In this document: positions 17,748 to 30,290 of the stretch, piece by piece | Layout of the letters: each line of letters opens with the position of its first letter | Numbering within the stretch: the first letter of the stretch is position 1 | Assembly (NCBI RefSeq): GCF_018320785.1 | Contig: NC_054884.1 | Coordinates: 19,531,667 to 19,595,666 of the forward strand | Direction: 5' to 3' | DNA: 64,000 nucleotides | Origin: Cheilinus undulatus | Taxonomy: Eukaryota > Chordata > Actinopteri > Labriformes > Labridae | Position numbers and translations under genes: made by a program | The notes under the pieces: generated by a model | The model's database searches: none | What the model saw: the letters and a program-made list of their open reading frames with translations, nothing else | Told to the model about the DNA's origin: nothing

Positions 17748-20700
17748 ATGGATCATACGGAAGACTTGTCTGCTCGGGTGCTTCTCAAACACATTCTCAC
17801 AACCGAGCCACCGAGGACACCCATCACCCGCAGGTATCTTAGCTGCACTTTTACCTTTATTAAGCTCTTCTGTAAAGGGCTGGCTTAAAGAGAGTAGACC
17901 TTTGTGTTAAAATGTAAACAGAAGTAAACGGTAAACAGAAGGCTTTATTGACGCTTCCTCTCTTGTTCGTTTTAAACCTTTATGTTTAAGCCAAAATTAA
18001 CACAGAAGAAAGGGCAAGCTTGCAAAGTCTACTTTATATGAACAATATCTTTGTGAAAAATCTCGATACATTAGACTGTGTGCAGGATTTTTCCAGGAAT
18101 TCCTTGTTGGGCACAATAATTTACTCATTATTTGGTGCCTCAGTTTGTGTAGCCATAAAAACGGTGTCACTATCTTTTTATATTTGCTGGCATGGCATCA
18201 AAGTTTAGAATTATTTTATGATGACAGCCTGATTTGCTAATTTTGCAGTTTTCATCACCTTGTGTTTAGGGGTGATTTACTTCTTACCTTGTGTGATGTG
18301 TTTTCTTTAGTGCCTCAAAAGCATCATTAGCGAGTACCTCTGCGACCAGACGCAGCAATCGGCAGGCCAACAAAGATGCTGGAGCCCATACCCCTCAGGA
18401 CATCCTGAGGCGCAGTCTGAGGCATAAAATGCGTGAGGTGAGAGGACATAATTCATTCTGATCATGGAGCATGTGGTCATGTTGTTATATCTCTTAATGC
18501 TCAACTGTCTCTCCTTTTTTCAGAGTATCACAAGAAAGTCTATGCCGCCCCTTAAAAGGAGGACTGCTTCAGTCGTGCTCAAGATGGTTGACACACCTGC
18601 TCCAGCCTCTATGCTGCTTGATGATGGAGACACGCCGAGGCACATACTCATGAACATCCTGCAGACAGGTACAGTAAATGTACCAGACTGTGCATGCCAT
18701 TATTCTGCAGCCATTTATTCACGTTTAAATGGACATTTTTGTTATATTTCAGAGCCTGTGAGAACCCCTGTGGTTCATGACAAAGCAGCTTCAGAGCCAC
18801 AAGAGCTGCAGCCACCTTCAGCTAACTCCAGCATTGCCAGCAAGCGTCAAAGGTGAGCAGGTGTTTTATCATACATTTGGGATGTATTTTATCCTCTGCA
18901 GAGTTGTACTGTATTTGAAATTTCTGAACCATAACAACATCCCTTCTTATTTGCAGTAGCTTATCTCTATGAACACAAGTGACTAATGAATGTTTTGTTT
19001 TTACACTTTTTGCAGCACTGAGCTGTCAGGGTTTGACTTGCCTGATTTAACTATAAGCAACGTCATAAGTACTGCAGATGGACTGAGCAGAAAGAGACCC
19101 CGCCGGAGCCTGAATGTAACAGCTTTCGAAAAACGTCTTCGAGAAGAAGGCGGTAAAGTTAAAGCCTCTTTTCTTTATATTCTTCTGTAAATTCAGGCAT
19201 TAGAAATGTTTTATCAGTTTTCTCCTGCGGCTAAACCAACAGAATGAGGTAGAAATATAAATGTAAGACATATCAGTGACTATTTGTATGCTTTACTGAG
19301 TAGCTAATCTATGTTTGTACTTTCAGGTGTTGAGGAGCAGAATGAGGAATCACTGCGTGATGATTCATCACTTTCATCAACAAGGTAAATTTGGTTTTAA
19401 AAAACTGTTTCTTTACAATGAACTGAATCAGTGACCCTATTAGGGAATTTCTTTTCTTTCTTAAAACCACTTAACTAAACATTGTGGTGCATAGATAACT
19501 TATAGATTGTCTGGTCTGTTATGTAGTTCCACTTCTCTGTCCCTAAAAACACCGTATGTGGGTGTTCACACGGAGAAAAGAGGTCTGCAGAGAAGAGTTG
19601 TTAACCGCCGGAAAATCACAGAAGAAGAATTTGAGGCCGCTGTGGATAAATGGCACATGGGAGGTAATCACTATTGATCATATACACTTTTGTGAACATG
19701 TGCTATTCTGCTTCCATGTGTTGTGTATATTTGTGTTCATTTTTTAGGTATTTTTAACTTGGTATTAGTCTCAATCTTTAGATGAAAAGCCCTTGTCATT
19801 TTAACTTTTATAATTGTAAACTAGATTCAAAATCATAACAAATTGTGTCCAGTTAGAGTCAATAAAACATCTTTCCATTTTCATTTTTCCTTTCATCATA
19901 GCAATTGTCTTTAAACTAATTTAATCAGCCAAAATGTAAATTTAATATAAATGTATAGCGCTCATATTAATGCACCATCAGTGCTTTAACTGTTTTAAAA
20001 TACACTGAAAATACTGACATTGGAGAAATATTGTGGGTTTTGAACAGCCAACAGTCCAGCACAAACATTTTGTACTCGTTTAAGTCTCCTTGATGAAAAC
20101 TAAACTGATTTTTCCTCGGGTGTAAGACCTGTTTTAAGTGGTTTTATGTCCTATTTGCACAGGATAAGTATTCCATAGGGTCCTCTAATCACACAGGATG
20201 TCTGTGTTTTTAATCTTGTGTGAATCAACCATGACTAATTTGCGGAGTAAAAATTCCAGAGCAAATTATCTACTGTATTTCAGCACACACAGAGGTCCAC
20301 AAGTTATTCAAATCCTGTTTGAATTTGCATCTCTGTAATTTAGGGTAATAATTCTGCTGTTTTTTTTTTTTTGTTTGTTTGTTTTTTAAATGATCTGTTC
20401 GGCTTTTTGTGTGCTTTTAACTGGTCGAAAAATAATAGCAACTGTGTAGATGACTGTTAAAAACTTTTAACATAGGTTACAAATAGTGCTTCTCTTTCAG
20501 TATATTTCAACTTATGTGTAAAAATGGTTTTATTTTACTCATTTGTTTAAACTCTGCCGTCCAAATGTGCCCACCGCTGCTCTTTTCATACGTGCAGCAC
20601 TTCTGCTGTGCTTCCTACAGTTTCTCTTTTCAAGCGCCTAATCTTATCTCAGTATTATTTAGCCATAGACATTTTATGCATAACACAATTTACAACTTCA

Positions 20701-23700
20701 ACTGTGTCGCTCAAAATTTAGTGGTTGGGCTGATCCGTGCAAGGAGGGCTGTGTGGATGCATAATGATCCCAAATACATAGAGAGCAGAATAACAACAAA
20801 ATCAACTGCAAAAAAAAACTGTTAAAAGTAGCAGGAGATGTTCATATTTAACATTAGATGTTTCCCTTTCTCAGACATTAATGGAAGGAATGCTCAACTT
20901 TCTCTTCCGCTGTCTGATCAGCTGCAGATAAGCAAAGGAGACTTAAGCGAGTTTAATGCATCATTGAAGAGCTGGGGGCGATTGTTCTCTAGTTAAAGGG
21001 ATATTTCAGGATTATTTCAGGGAGGTGACGGTAATACCTTATCCCCTGGTAAAATCTGGGGAGGGTATGATGGTTAAAAAGTGGATACCGCCCAAGCCTA
21101 CTTGCTGACATTGTTTTTATGTACTTTTCCAGAATCTCTTTTGTTATTGAGTTCCAAATAGTTTCTAGCTGTTCCCACAGACTTGCTTTAGATGAAACTT
21201 TTGTGCGATCAATCTTTGAATCTACTAAATCCCAAAGTTGTTCAATAGGATTCAAATCCAGACTTTGACTTGGCCAGTCCATCAGTTCCAGTACTCCAGA
21301 TTCCTTTTTCCTGGTCAAATAGTCTCTGCACAGCTTTGAAGTATGCTTGGGGTCATTGTCTTGTTGGTATATGAACCCACAACCAATCAGATTCAGCCCA
21401 GAAGGGATTCCATGATGCACTAAGATGTTGAGGTAGACGTTCTTGTTCATGATACCATTGATTTTCACTCATTTGCCCACACCGTATCCACAAATGGAAC
21501 CTCATACCATAATGGAATCTCCACCTTGTTTCACTGTGGGTGCAATGCATCTGGCATCAAAATGTTCTCCAGCTTTTCTATAGACATAAACACGACGATG
21601 CTGACTGAAGAGTTTAAACTTGGACTCGTCCGTCCAGAGTACCTTCTTCCAGTCATCAACAGTCCAGTCTTTGTGCTCCCTGGCAAATCTGAGGCATTTC
21701 TGGATGTTTGCAGGCCTCAATAATGGCTTCTTAGCAGCTATTCTTCCCTTTAAGTCTTGTTCCGTCAGTTGTCTGCTTTTGATCATTCTGGAGACTTTCT
21801 CAGACTCTGATCTAGAAGCATTCATCTCTGCCTGAAGATCAGCAGTGGTCTTCCTTCTGTCTCTAGTACTTCAAATCTTGAGGTGTCTGACATCTGCTTC
21901 AGTTAACTTTCCTTTCCTGTCTTCTCCTTGGCGCATTTTGTAAGTACCAGTCTTGACAATTGACTCCAAAGCATACTTGACCACACTGTGAGAACACTTT
22001 ATGTCTTTCCCTATTCGTCTCAGAGACCATCCAGCATCATGAAGTGCTTTAATGCGGACTCTTTCATTTTCAGTGAGCTCTCCACGTTTTAGCATTTTGA
22101 ACAGGAATGAGGGATTTCAAACTGAATTCACCTTTTTATACCCAAATTTGAGCTGGCTCACTGGGCTTCTCTGAGAAGTCAGAAATTAATCAAGCATAAC
22201 ATTCAACCACTAAAACTAATTTTTCTGTTCAGGAATGCAAGTAAATAACTATAATTTGACATATTAATCAAGAAATATTGATGCGCTTTACTGTTTTTTC
22301 AGTTTTTTTGTTAATCAATGAATTTGAAAAGTAATTGATAACAATAATAATTATATTTTAGCATTAAAAATATCATTTCGGTTAAAGAGGTTGTACATAC
22401 TGGTTTATTAACTGTTGCAGGAACCTAAAAAATGATTTTGGTAATTACCAATGCTGTTAATTTAGGGCAGCGGTGGCATAAACCTTACTTTTGGTGGTTT
22501 AATCAATTTGTTAAGCACTGTGTGTTTTATTTTCTTTTACTATTTTGATACCATTTCTACAGTCGTCTTTATAACCAGCTAATTTGACTTATATGTTTGA
22601 CAAACGTGTCACAGATTAATGTCTGCACATTGTTGCTGATCAAGCCTGCCTTCTGTGCTCCCCTAGCGCCCCCTATTGACCAGCTGCCACTTCTAGCTTT
22701 GCTAACTGTAATCCCAGCCTTACTCTAGTTTTGATCTGGCATTTTCTGTTTTACAATCTGGAAGGGGTGGCTTCACCTCAGTCACATAGGCTTGCTTCGC
22801 ATGTGTAGACCCTCAGTAGCTGTCTGGTTTGGAACAACGTTTTTAATAGCTTAACATCCATGACTGTGACTGTAGCTTTCTTGCCATCCAGTGGCTGGTA
22901 GAGCCTTGGTTTGTGTTTTTCTAGACTTTGGGAATCGGTGATAACTGTATAGAGCAAGAAAGATATATATAATCATGCTTAGCTATATTTATATTGAGGC
23001 ATGATGTAGGATGAACATATATTTTTAAAGAATTCTCTTAAATCACCCAGCAGCTACAAGTAATTTCACCACTAATTGCTTTTCTCCTCAAATTTTTCTC
23101 CCACCCCTTCTCATCACCTAGGAGCAAGCAGCTTCATGCAGGCAGAGCATGGTCTCAGTGAGACCGCCTATTCTGAGGGCTTCACTTTGGGTCTGAGTAA
23201 ACTTAGTGAACCTGACATCACTACAGATATCGTCCACTGTAACACGGCTCTGTACGCCAAGCCTGATTCAACTACCACCAACTACTCCATGGTTGCTACC
23301 CAGGACAAACCCACCTTGATGGCGTCTCAGCTGCAGAGACAGATGTTAGAGCTGGAACAGGGTGAGCTGAGGAAGGAGAAATCCTTGTACACATTTCCAG
23401 CTGAAGAGGAGGCTGTGGCAGAACATCACGATGAAAAATGTTTGTCTGGGTCTGAAAAGGAGGAAGGCAGGGAACCTGACAATGATGCTGTAGGCAAATC
23501 TGTGAAAGAGAAAGTTACAGCTGAATCTCAGGTCGATGTCAAAGGTGACACAGCTGAGTCTATGGAAGAGCTGAATGTAGTGGAAGTTCAGATAAAAGAG
23601 GAAGAAGCAGCTGATTTGCAAACTGAAGAAGAGGGAGGTGAAATTAATAATGAGCCTGAGGAGGATGTTGCAAATGGATCTCAGATTGAGGAAGAGCAGG

Positions 23701-26700
23701 ATCAAACAGACTCTCAAAGCCTGGAAGAAGAAGGTGTCGCTGACTCCCAGGCTGAAGAGGAAGATGCTGTTGATTCTCAGGCTGAGGAAGAGGAGATTCA
23801 ACCAGATTCCCAAAGCCAAGAAGAGGAGGAAGAAGAACAAGTAGAAGAAGAGGAAAAAGAAGAGAGCGTTGTTAAATCTCAAACTGAAGACGAAGAACAA
23901 GAAGATCTTGATTCTCAGGCTGAGGAAGAGGAGATTCAACCAGATTCCCAAAGCCAAGAAGAGGAGGAGGAAGATGAAGAACAACTGGAAGAAGAGGAAA
24001 AAGAAAAGAGTGCTGTTGGATCTCAAACTGAAGATGAAGAACAAGAAGATGTTGATTCTCAGGCTGAGGAAGAGGAGATTCAATCAGGCTCCCAAATCCA
24101 GGAAGAAGAGGAAAAAGAAGAGTGTGCTATTGAATCTCAAACTGAAGAAGATGTTGTTGATTCTCAGGCTGAGGAAGAGGAGATTCAGCCAGACTCCCAA
24201 AGCCAACAAGAGGAAGAAGGCGAGAGTGCTGTTGAATCTCAAGCTGAAGAAGATAAAGAAGAAGATGCTGCTGATTCTCTCCCTGAGGAGGAGGAAGGTG
24301 CAGATCAGGAAATTGGTGAAGAGAATGGTTTGGCAGAGACTGGTTTGTCTGATTCCAAAGATGAACATAATGGAGAGGAGGAGGAAGACGATGTTGAACA
24401 GGCTTCAGCACATTTGGAAGGTGATGTTGAACATATCAGTAGAAGGGCTCATCACTCTGAGGGAGGACCTGTGCCGATAACAGAAGCAGAGGGACATTTG
24501 GCAGATGTGCCAGAAGCAAGTAAGGACATTCAAATATACTATTTTACTGTAGCATTAGGAATATAAATGACAGCTATTGTTCAGAGTTGATGTCAAAACC
24601 CATATATTTTCAACCTCTCAATTTCATTTTGTAAAATTTTTGCAGTTTGGATACCCATGTAAGCATGCTTTTTATTTCACTCTTTATCCCATGATAACAT
24701 GGGCATTTTGGTTGTTTTCTGGAGATCTTGTGAAATCACCTATACCAGCTTTTTATCCCAAGATAAGGAGATAAATAGTCAAAATTTCCCAGCAAAAAGG
24801 AGTAGAATAAAACATGTGAATGCTTGTCCACTTAGGGCTGTCCTACATCATAGATTTTCTACTGCAGTTTCTTTTTTTCAAGGCACACATCCATGGAAAT
24901 TCAATTTAATGTTGTTTTTGTTTCCTAGGACTGTCTGACAGCAAAAGCAAAGCACAGACTACTTTTGATGTTCACAACAGCCTTGAGATGGGAAGCCATG
25001 AGAGTGGTTTGCATGTTGGGAACACTAATGTACCTGATTCTTCAACACATGGACAGACAAGTACTTCTTTAGATGGAGCAGAGCCTGATGCTGATAAAGA
25101 AAACTCCTTCCATCCTGAGGTGACGCATGATATTGAAGACAAGTCACCTGAAGAAGCTGCTGCTCAAGAGGAAGAGTGGGAGGATGAAGAGGATGATGAT
25201 GAAGAAACTGAAGGTCTTGTAGTTGCTTTTTGTATTTTTTTTTTATGTTTAATAAGTAGACTGATACTAAACTTCTCTACTAAACTCTCCAGACATCCCA
25301 AGCAAGACTCCAGCATTCGTTAGACAGAAAAGAAGCCTTTTTCACCCAGATCCTCAGGCCTCACCTTCTGTTCTCAAGAATATTCAAGCCAGGTATCTAT
25401 TCCTGCTACACTTGTACATCTTGTCCTTTAGCTGTGTAACATGCATATGATTGTTTAAACATAAGGTTAAATGTTTTGGAGCTGATAAGACGTTAACTAA
25501 CTGCTGCAGAATGAAGTACGTCAAATGACTCAGAGCAAATGTTTTTAACCTTGAATATTCAAGTTCTCCTATCTGTTATTTCACCAACAGTACCAGTGAT
25601 GGGGAAGGTTCATCTGCACCTAAACCAAAGCAGGTAAGGAAGAGGAGGACTGAGCCAACAAGAAGACAAGGTCTTCCAAAAGGCTACCTGATGGGAATCT
25701 TCAAACACTTTGCCAAGACAAAAGTGTCTGCAGATGTTTACCCCGTCCTACAGGAAATGTAAGGAACCGTGATATCACTATCCAACTCTTTGGATAAATT
25801 AAACTCCAAAATAAAATAGCTGTTTCTGCTCTACACTTTAATATGTAGAGTACACCATGGGTGACCTAACGTGCTGTACCAACACTTGTTTCATTTTTCC
25901 CCTTTAACAGAATGGATAAATTCTTTGAGCGGCTGGCAGAGGACTTGCAGACATACGCAATTCATGCAAAGAGGAAAACCATTGAAGTTGAAGATGTTGA
26001 ACTCCTGTTGAAAAGGTGAGTGTGCTGACATTTGTAGGTGTCATTTTCTCATCCTGCATTTAAAGACTTCATGCGATCCTAAAGTTCCATTTTCTATGAG
26101 TCAAGTTTTGTTTCTCTCGTGTTGTTGAGTTGCTGCTAAATACACTCCATTTATTGATGTTGGTATTCAAAATGTAAGTCTTCAATAATAATAAGGGGCA
26201 GAGGCTTTTCTTGTGAAAAACTTAGTGGAAATACAATGCACCTATCCTGAGATACCTTACCAAACTTTAAAATTGCAAAAAGCAGGCCACTGCTTTGAGA
26301 GAGACAAAGCAACAGCCTACTTCTTTTAATTATCCAGGACAAAAGACAAGCGAGATACATCATCAGTAGGTAAAAATTTGGGCTCATGTTACGCCTAGTT
26401 CAAATGACAGACAAGCACTCGAGCAATTAGCCCACCCCTTTACATTACAGTACACTTTGATCAGAGTGCAACTGCCCGTCTCTGTGCCAAAGCAAGGGGG
26501 GCAGAAGTCTGGGATTAAATGTTTTTATCTGTCACAAATTACTCTGTTACTTTTAGTAATCTGAAGGCCATCAGAGCTGGTAGGTTGTGCTATTATACCT
26601 GACACTGAACTAAACACAGCATTTGGCTGGCTGCATATTTTCGATAAAGACAGACATTGGCAAACAACAGACAGTGCTGAGATGTTTCTACACCTTGATT

Positions 26701-27887
26701 GGAGTCCACCTGTGGTAAATTGAATTGATTGGACATGATTTTGAACGGCACACACCTCCATAGAAGGCCTTACAGCTGACAATGCATATCAGAGAGAAAA
26801 CCAAGCCATGAGGTCAGCATGGCCCCTGCAGAGCTCAGGGACAGGATTGTAGAAAGGCACAGATCTGGGGAAAGCTACAAAAAAGTTCTGCTACGCTAAA
26901 GATTCCCAAGAGCTCAGTGGCCTCCATAATTCTCTAAAATAAGAAGTTTTCGCACATCCAGGACTCCTCCAAGAGCTGGTGGCCTGGTCAAACTGAGCAA
27001 TTGGGGGAGAAGGGCCCAAGGGTTCTGAGTGCTTTCTGAATGATCTGTAGTTAGTTATATATGTTCAAAACCAGAAGACAGAAAGCAAGCCTTATTGTAG
27101 CATTCAATGTAGCTGTTTATAAATTGCATTATGTTCACTTAATAGTATTTGCTATCTTTTTGTCTGTGTTTTCCAGATTGGAAAGGTATTAAACAGTATG
27201 TTTTTAGACCTACCTGGTTTAAACACTTGCCTGCACAGACCTAGGCTTCTGTATTTTTGTACTGATTATGTAGTTTTCCTCACAGATATTTCCCTCTTAT
27301 ACATCTGTACAAGGGCATAGTTGGAGGGGCCTTAGTCCCAAGCATTTCATCACCATTGGCTCTCTCACTGTTGCTTTAGTGCACTAGGTAATGTTCAAGC
27401 CAATGAGCAGCCATATGACCTATTGATCAGACCAGCTGTCACTCGAGAAAATAAATTACAGCAAAGAAGTTCAGCAGTCAATAAGTTTGCACTTAACTGC
27501 TTGTGAAAATGTCATCACAAACCTAAGATTTCAAAGAAAGGTCACATGGATTTAGAACAAGAGCCCCTGCTTGTGGCTGGCTGTGATGCTGTCTGATTAG
27601 GACAAAAAACATATTCCAATCCTGACCCCTAGATGGCAGGCTTAAGCTCCATGTTTGTATGAGTGTGACAATGGCAGAGAAAATAGATAGACCTTTTAAA
27701 CATTCCTGAGGTTTTTTAATTGTGCTTCTCATATTTGATTTAACTTGTGTGTTACAGGCAGGGTCATGTCAACGACAGGGTGCCGGTGGAAGTGCTGATT
27801 GAAAAATATCTACGTATGGATCAGCGCAGGCTCCTCATCCCCATAGCAACCAGTGGAAATGTTGTTATCCCTAAAAATAGGAGATGA
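17748..27887 (+). CDS. cenpt: Centromere protein T, complete, 13 exons
   Basis: CENP-T is the histone-fold protein that links centromeric DNA (with CENP-W/S/X) to the outer kinetochore Ndc80 complex. Exons: 17748-17833, 18311-18437, 18524-18668, 18753-18852, 19016-19152, 19327-19384, 19527-19663, 23122-24519, 24929-25213, 25293-25392, 25591-25758, 25911-26015, 27758-27887. All junctions keep phase, giving 991 residues. The N-terminus has two similar motifs, VLLKHILTTEPPRTP and HILMNILQTEPVRTP, like the two TPRTLL-type motifs of the human protein. Residues about 380-690 are Glu-rich and repetitive. The C-terminus (from about residue 883) has LPKGYLMGIFKHFAK, DLQTYAIHAKRKTIEVEDVE and LLIPIATSGNVVIP, the diagnostic histone fold and tail. 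Length is well above human (561) because of the acidic exon 8. The donor of exon 9 (GTCTTG) is weak but the phase fits. Intron 7 holds a Tc1 element; intron 12 holds another. Confidence 0.93.
20990..22110 (-). mobile_element. Tc1-like transposon (family B), near full-length but broken, in cenpt intron 7
   Basis: Reading the minus strand from 22095: a Tc1 DNA-binding domain (LKRGELTENERVRIKALHDA, then WSLRRIGKDIKCSHSVVKYA), then RDWTV-like and VLWTDESKFKLFSQH (first catalytic Asp), then after a frame change YQQDNDPKHTSKLCRDYL and SQSLDLNPIEQLWDLV (second and third catalytic regions). Stop codons and at least one frame change make it inactive. A right terminal-repeat-like sequence (GCAGCGGTGGCATAAACC, near 22470) suggests the element extends to about 22.54 kb. 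The matching left end was not found. Confidence 0.85.
23772..24290 (+). repeat. In-frame acidic repeats inside cenpt exon 8
   Basis: The unit starting GATTCTCAGGCTGAGGAAGA recurs at about 23772, 23910, 24054 and 24159, so spacings are about 138, 144 and 105 bases, all multiples of three. Each unit encodes DSQAEEEEIQ followed by a Ser/Gln and poly-Glu stretch (for example PDSQSQEEEEE, then SQTEDEEQED). Units are near but not perfectly identical, indicating duplication followed by drift while the frame was kept open. Confidence 0.85.
26020..26690. other. 5' part of cenpt intron 12, unassigned
   Basis: No coding or clear repeat signature. The sequence just upstream of the Tc1 fragment may include its terminal repeat, but I could not delimit it. 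The remainder of the intron (27.06-27.75 kb) likewise shows nothing recognisable. Confidence 0.35.
26690..27055 (+). mobile_element. Internally deleted Tc1-like element (family C) in cenpt intron 12
   Basis: The plus strand shows the familiar 5' part of a fish Tc1 element: ACCTTGATTGGAGTCCACCT, then GACAATGCATATCAGAG, then a transposase start region resembling MRSAWPLQSS and SGESYKKVL. After GGGGGAGAAGGG it jumps directly to a 3'-end-like sequence (GGTTCTGAGTGCTTTCTGAA). The middle of the transposase is deleted. Confidence 0.7.
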
Positions 27888-28217
27888 GTGTCTGATTAGA
27901 CAGCTACTTTTATGGACTTCTTTCATCTCAGAAAGCCTCATTATTTAGTTGGTCTTCATTTTATTTCTGTAAATTTGTAAATATTTTGAACTAAGCCTAA
28001 AATCTGTTATGTATTATCTGTTGTTTTTTTGGGGGGGAATTCTTGTCTTATTATCTGTAGTTAAATCAAAGGTCTTTATCTCTACACAACTCCAACTTTG
28101 GCTTTTTGGTCTACTATTATCAGCTCAGATTACACATGCGCAAACTTTCTCCTTTTGTTTTTCTATGAAAACTTGCTTTTCTGTCATTAAGACCCATCAA
28201 AGAGCTGCAAATTTAAA

Positions 28218-28223
28218 AATAAA
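28218..28223 (+). terminator. Likely polyadenylation signal of cenpt
   Basis: AATAAA, 331 bases after the cenpt stop codon, followed by T-rich sequence. It is the first canonical hexamer I see downstream of the stop. Confidence 0.5.
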
Positions 28224-28711
28224 GTTCCCAGTTTCATGTCTGTCTCAACATCTTTTTTACTTGCATATTTCTCAGTGTCAGGTTTAAACTGCTCAGCGCA
28301 GCAAAGTTCTCACCTGTAATAAAAGTGGTCATAATTCTTATCAGTGCTTTGTCCTTTATCCTGATATTTCTTTGACTAAGAGGCCACTATCCTACAATTA
28401 CTTTCAAAGGAAAGCATTTGGATTTATTTTCATTTATAAAAGCAGTCTTATTGAGATTAGACAAAAGCTGTCATAAAAATAACACTCTACAGGGAAAATG
28501 CCTTTACAAGTACAGACAATGTTTTAAAAATGATTTTAGACTTGTTCTGTTTGGTTTTGTCTTGCATTTGCACATAAAAGAAAGAGCTGCAAATACTAAG
28601 CTTGAGTAATTCATACATGGAGTTATTTGAATAAGTGAAACAGTTTCTCTTCTTAAGGGATTAAGGGAAAATGTTATTTTAATCCCACAAACAACATATG
28701 TTTATTGAAAT

Positions 28712-29030
28712 CAGGGCTGTCAATAAAATAAAATAACAATTTTTAATCAGGGTTTTTCAGAATTTTTGTAGTTAAGCAAGGTTAAAAAAAGTAAATGTTT
28801 GATAAATACAAAATGTCGATTATTTGACTTATTCATTGAGCTGTTTTTTAAGAAAACAGACAATGAGGAGAAGTGGTGTACATTTTCATCAGTGAGGCTG
28901 CAGGGAGGCGTTGCTGTGGCTTTAAACTGCAATCAAGGTTGAAAAAAATGAATACACAAATTATGGTCCTTGATTAATCACGTTTTATTAATTGACTGTG
29001 ATTACATTTATACATTATTACTGACAGTCC
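28712..29030. mobile_element. hAT-like miniature element, tentative
   Basis: CAGGGCTGTCAATAAAAT on the left resembles the reverse complement of the right end (GGACTGTCAGTAATAATG), in the style of fish hAT non-autonomous elements. No matching 8-base target duplication is visible, so borders are approximate. Confidence 0.4.
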
Positions 29031-29219
29031 AACGGAAATCAGTTAATTTAATCTTGAGAGAACACCCACTACAAAAGTTATATGTAGATTTTAAAGGCAG
29101 AATCCATCTATATTTTCTTATAATTGATCATCTTGGCACAAAACCAATTCAGTCTGTTGATTCAATTGTGCTACATTAGTTTTCAGTTGTATTAAAATCA
29201 AACACTATGCAATGCACAT

Positions 29220-30290
29220 GGTCAATTATATATCAAACAGAATGCTCTGAGCAGGCAAAGGGATTTACCTCTGAATATCTTGGAGTGCCTTTGGGCTCAG
29301 TCTTGGGACCACTTTTAGTAACGTTTTATATCGACAATACTGGTCATAATGTTCCCGATGCAAATGTTCCTTTAAATGTAGATGACACTGTCATTTACTG
29401 CTCTCCTCCTACACAGCATCAGGCTCTCTGTCATATTCAAGAAGACTTTGATATCGCACAGGACACTGTGTGAGTTCAAATTCTTTTTGAATCCTGACAA
29501 CCAAACTCATGGCATTTCCATCTCAAAGAAAAAGCTGAACCGCCCTTCTGTCACCCAGTCTTAGGATGAAGTGATTGAGTCTGTATCATCTAAACTTAGA
29601 TATCTTGGATTCTCGATTGAAGAATCGTTGTATAAGCTTCATATTGAGCATCTTGTAAAGAAATTAAAGCTGAAAAAGGGTTTTTATTTCAGGAATCAGT
29701 CCTGGTTTTCATTTGATGCAAAGAAAAGAATTGTTTCTGCCATTTGTATGCCTCTGACTACAGTGATGTTCTGTGCATGCATGCATCTTGTAAATGCCCT
29801 AAATCTTTGGATACTGCATGCCATGGGGCACTCTGGTTTAAAATGAATTTTAAGTCCTGACCTCATCATTGTATTCTGTAGGACTGAGTTGGTTTGCCAT
29901 CATTGACTACACATAGGCTAAATCATTGGCATATCCTTATTTATAAAGCTATACTTAATCAGCAATCTGCTCTGAAAGTCTATCTTGAAATTGGCAAAAG
30001 GAGCTTTAGGTATGCTGCTCCTGCGTTAAGGAGTTGGTGTCTTTTTAAAGTAGGTTGAAGGCATTAGAGAAAATACATTGGGTTGTAGATGTGACTAATA
30101 ACTTTCTTCCCTGGGAGTCAGGATTTGCTTTTTTTGTCTGATTTTAACGGCCCTGTTTTTATGTCTGTGTTTTTGTTAATTGTGCTGCTGTCTGTCAGTT
30201 TTGGCCAGGGCACTCTTGTAAATGAGATTCTTAATCTCAATAAGACTTTCCTGGTTAAAATATATTTGAATAAAAAATAATTAATTTGAA
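29220..30290 (+). mobile_element. LINE 3' half: reverse-transcriptase remnant with 3' tail
   Basis: Plus-strand frames show GVPLGSVLGPLLVTFYIDN and LNVDDTVIYCS, equivalent to the GVPQGSVLGPLLF and YADD blocks of reverse transcriptase. The catalytic YADD is altered to NVDD. After a stop and frame change come KLRYLGFSIEESL and HIEHLVKKLKLKKGFYFRNQ. The element ends with ATTCTTAATCTCAATAAGAC and CCTGGTTAAAAT, the common 3' tail of a fish LINE family. A similar tail alone occurs at about 62.9 kb. 5'-truncated and dead. Confidence 0.8.

Noticed and set aside
23346-24411. Long minus-strand and alternative-frame open reading frames opposite cenpt exon 8
   Set aside because: They mirror the GAA/GAG repeat of the real exon (Leu/Phe-rich antisense, Lys/Arg-rich sense). 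They have no independent coding evidence.
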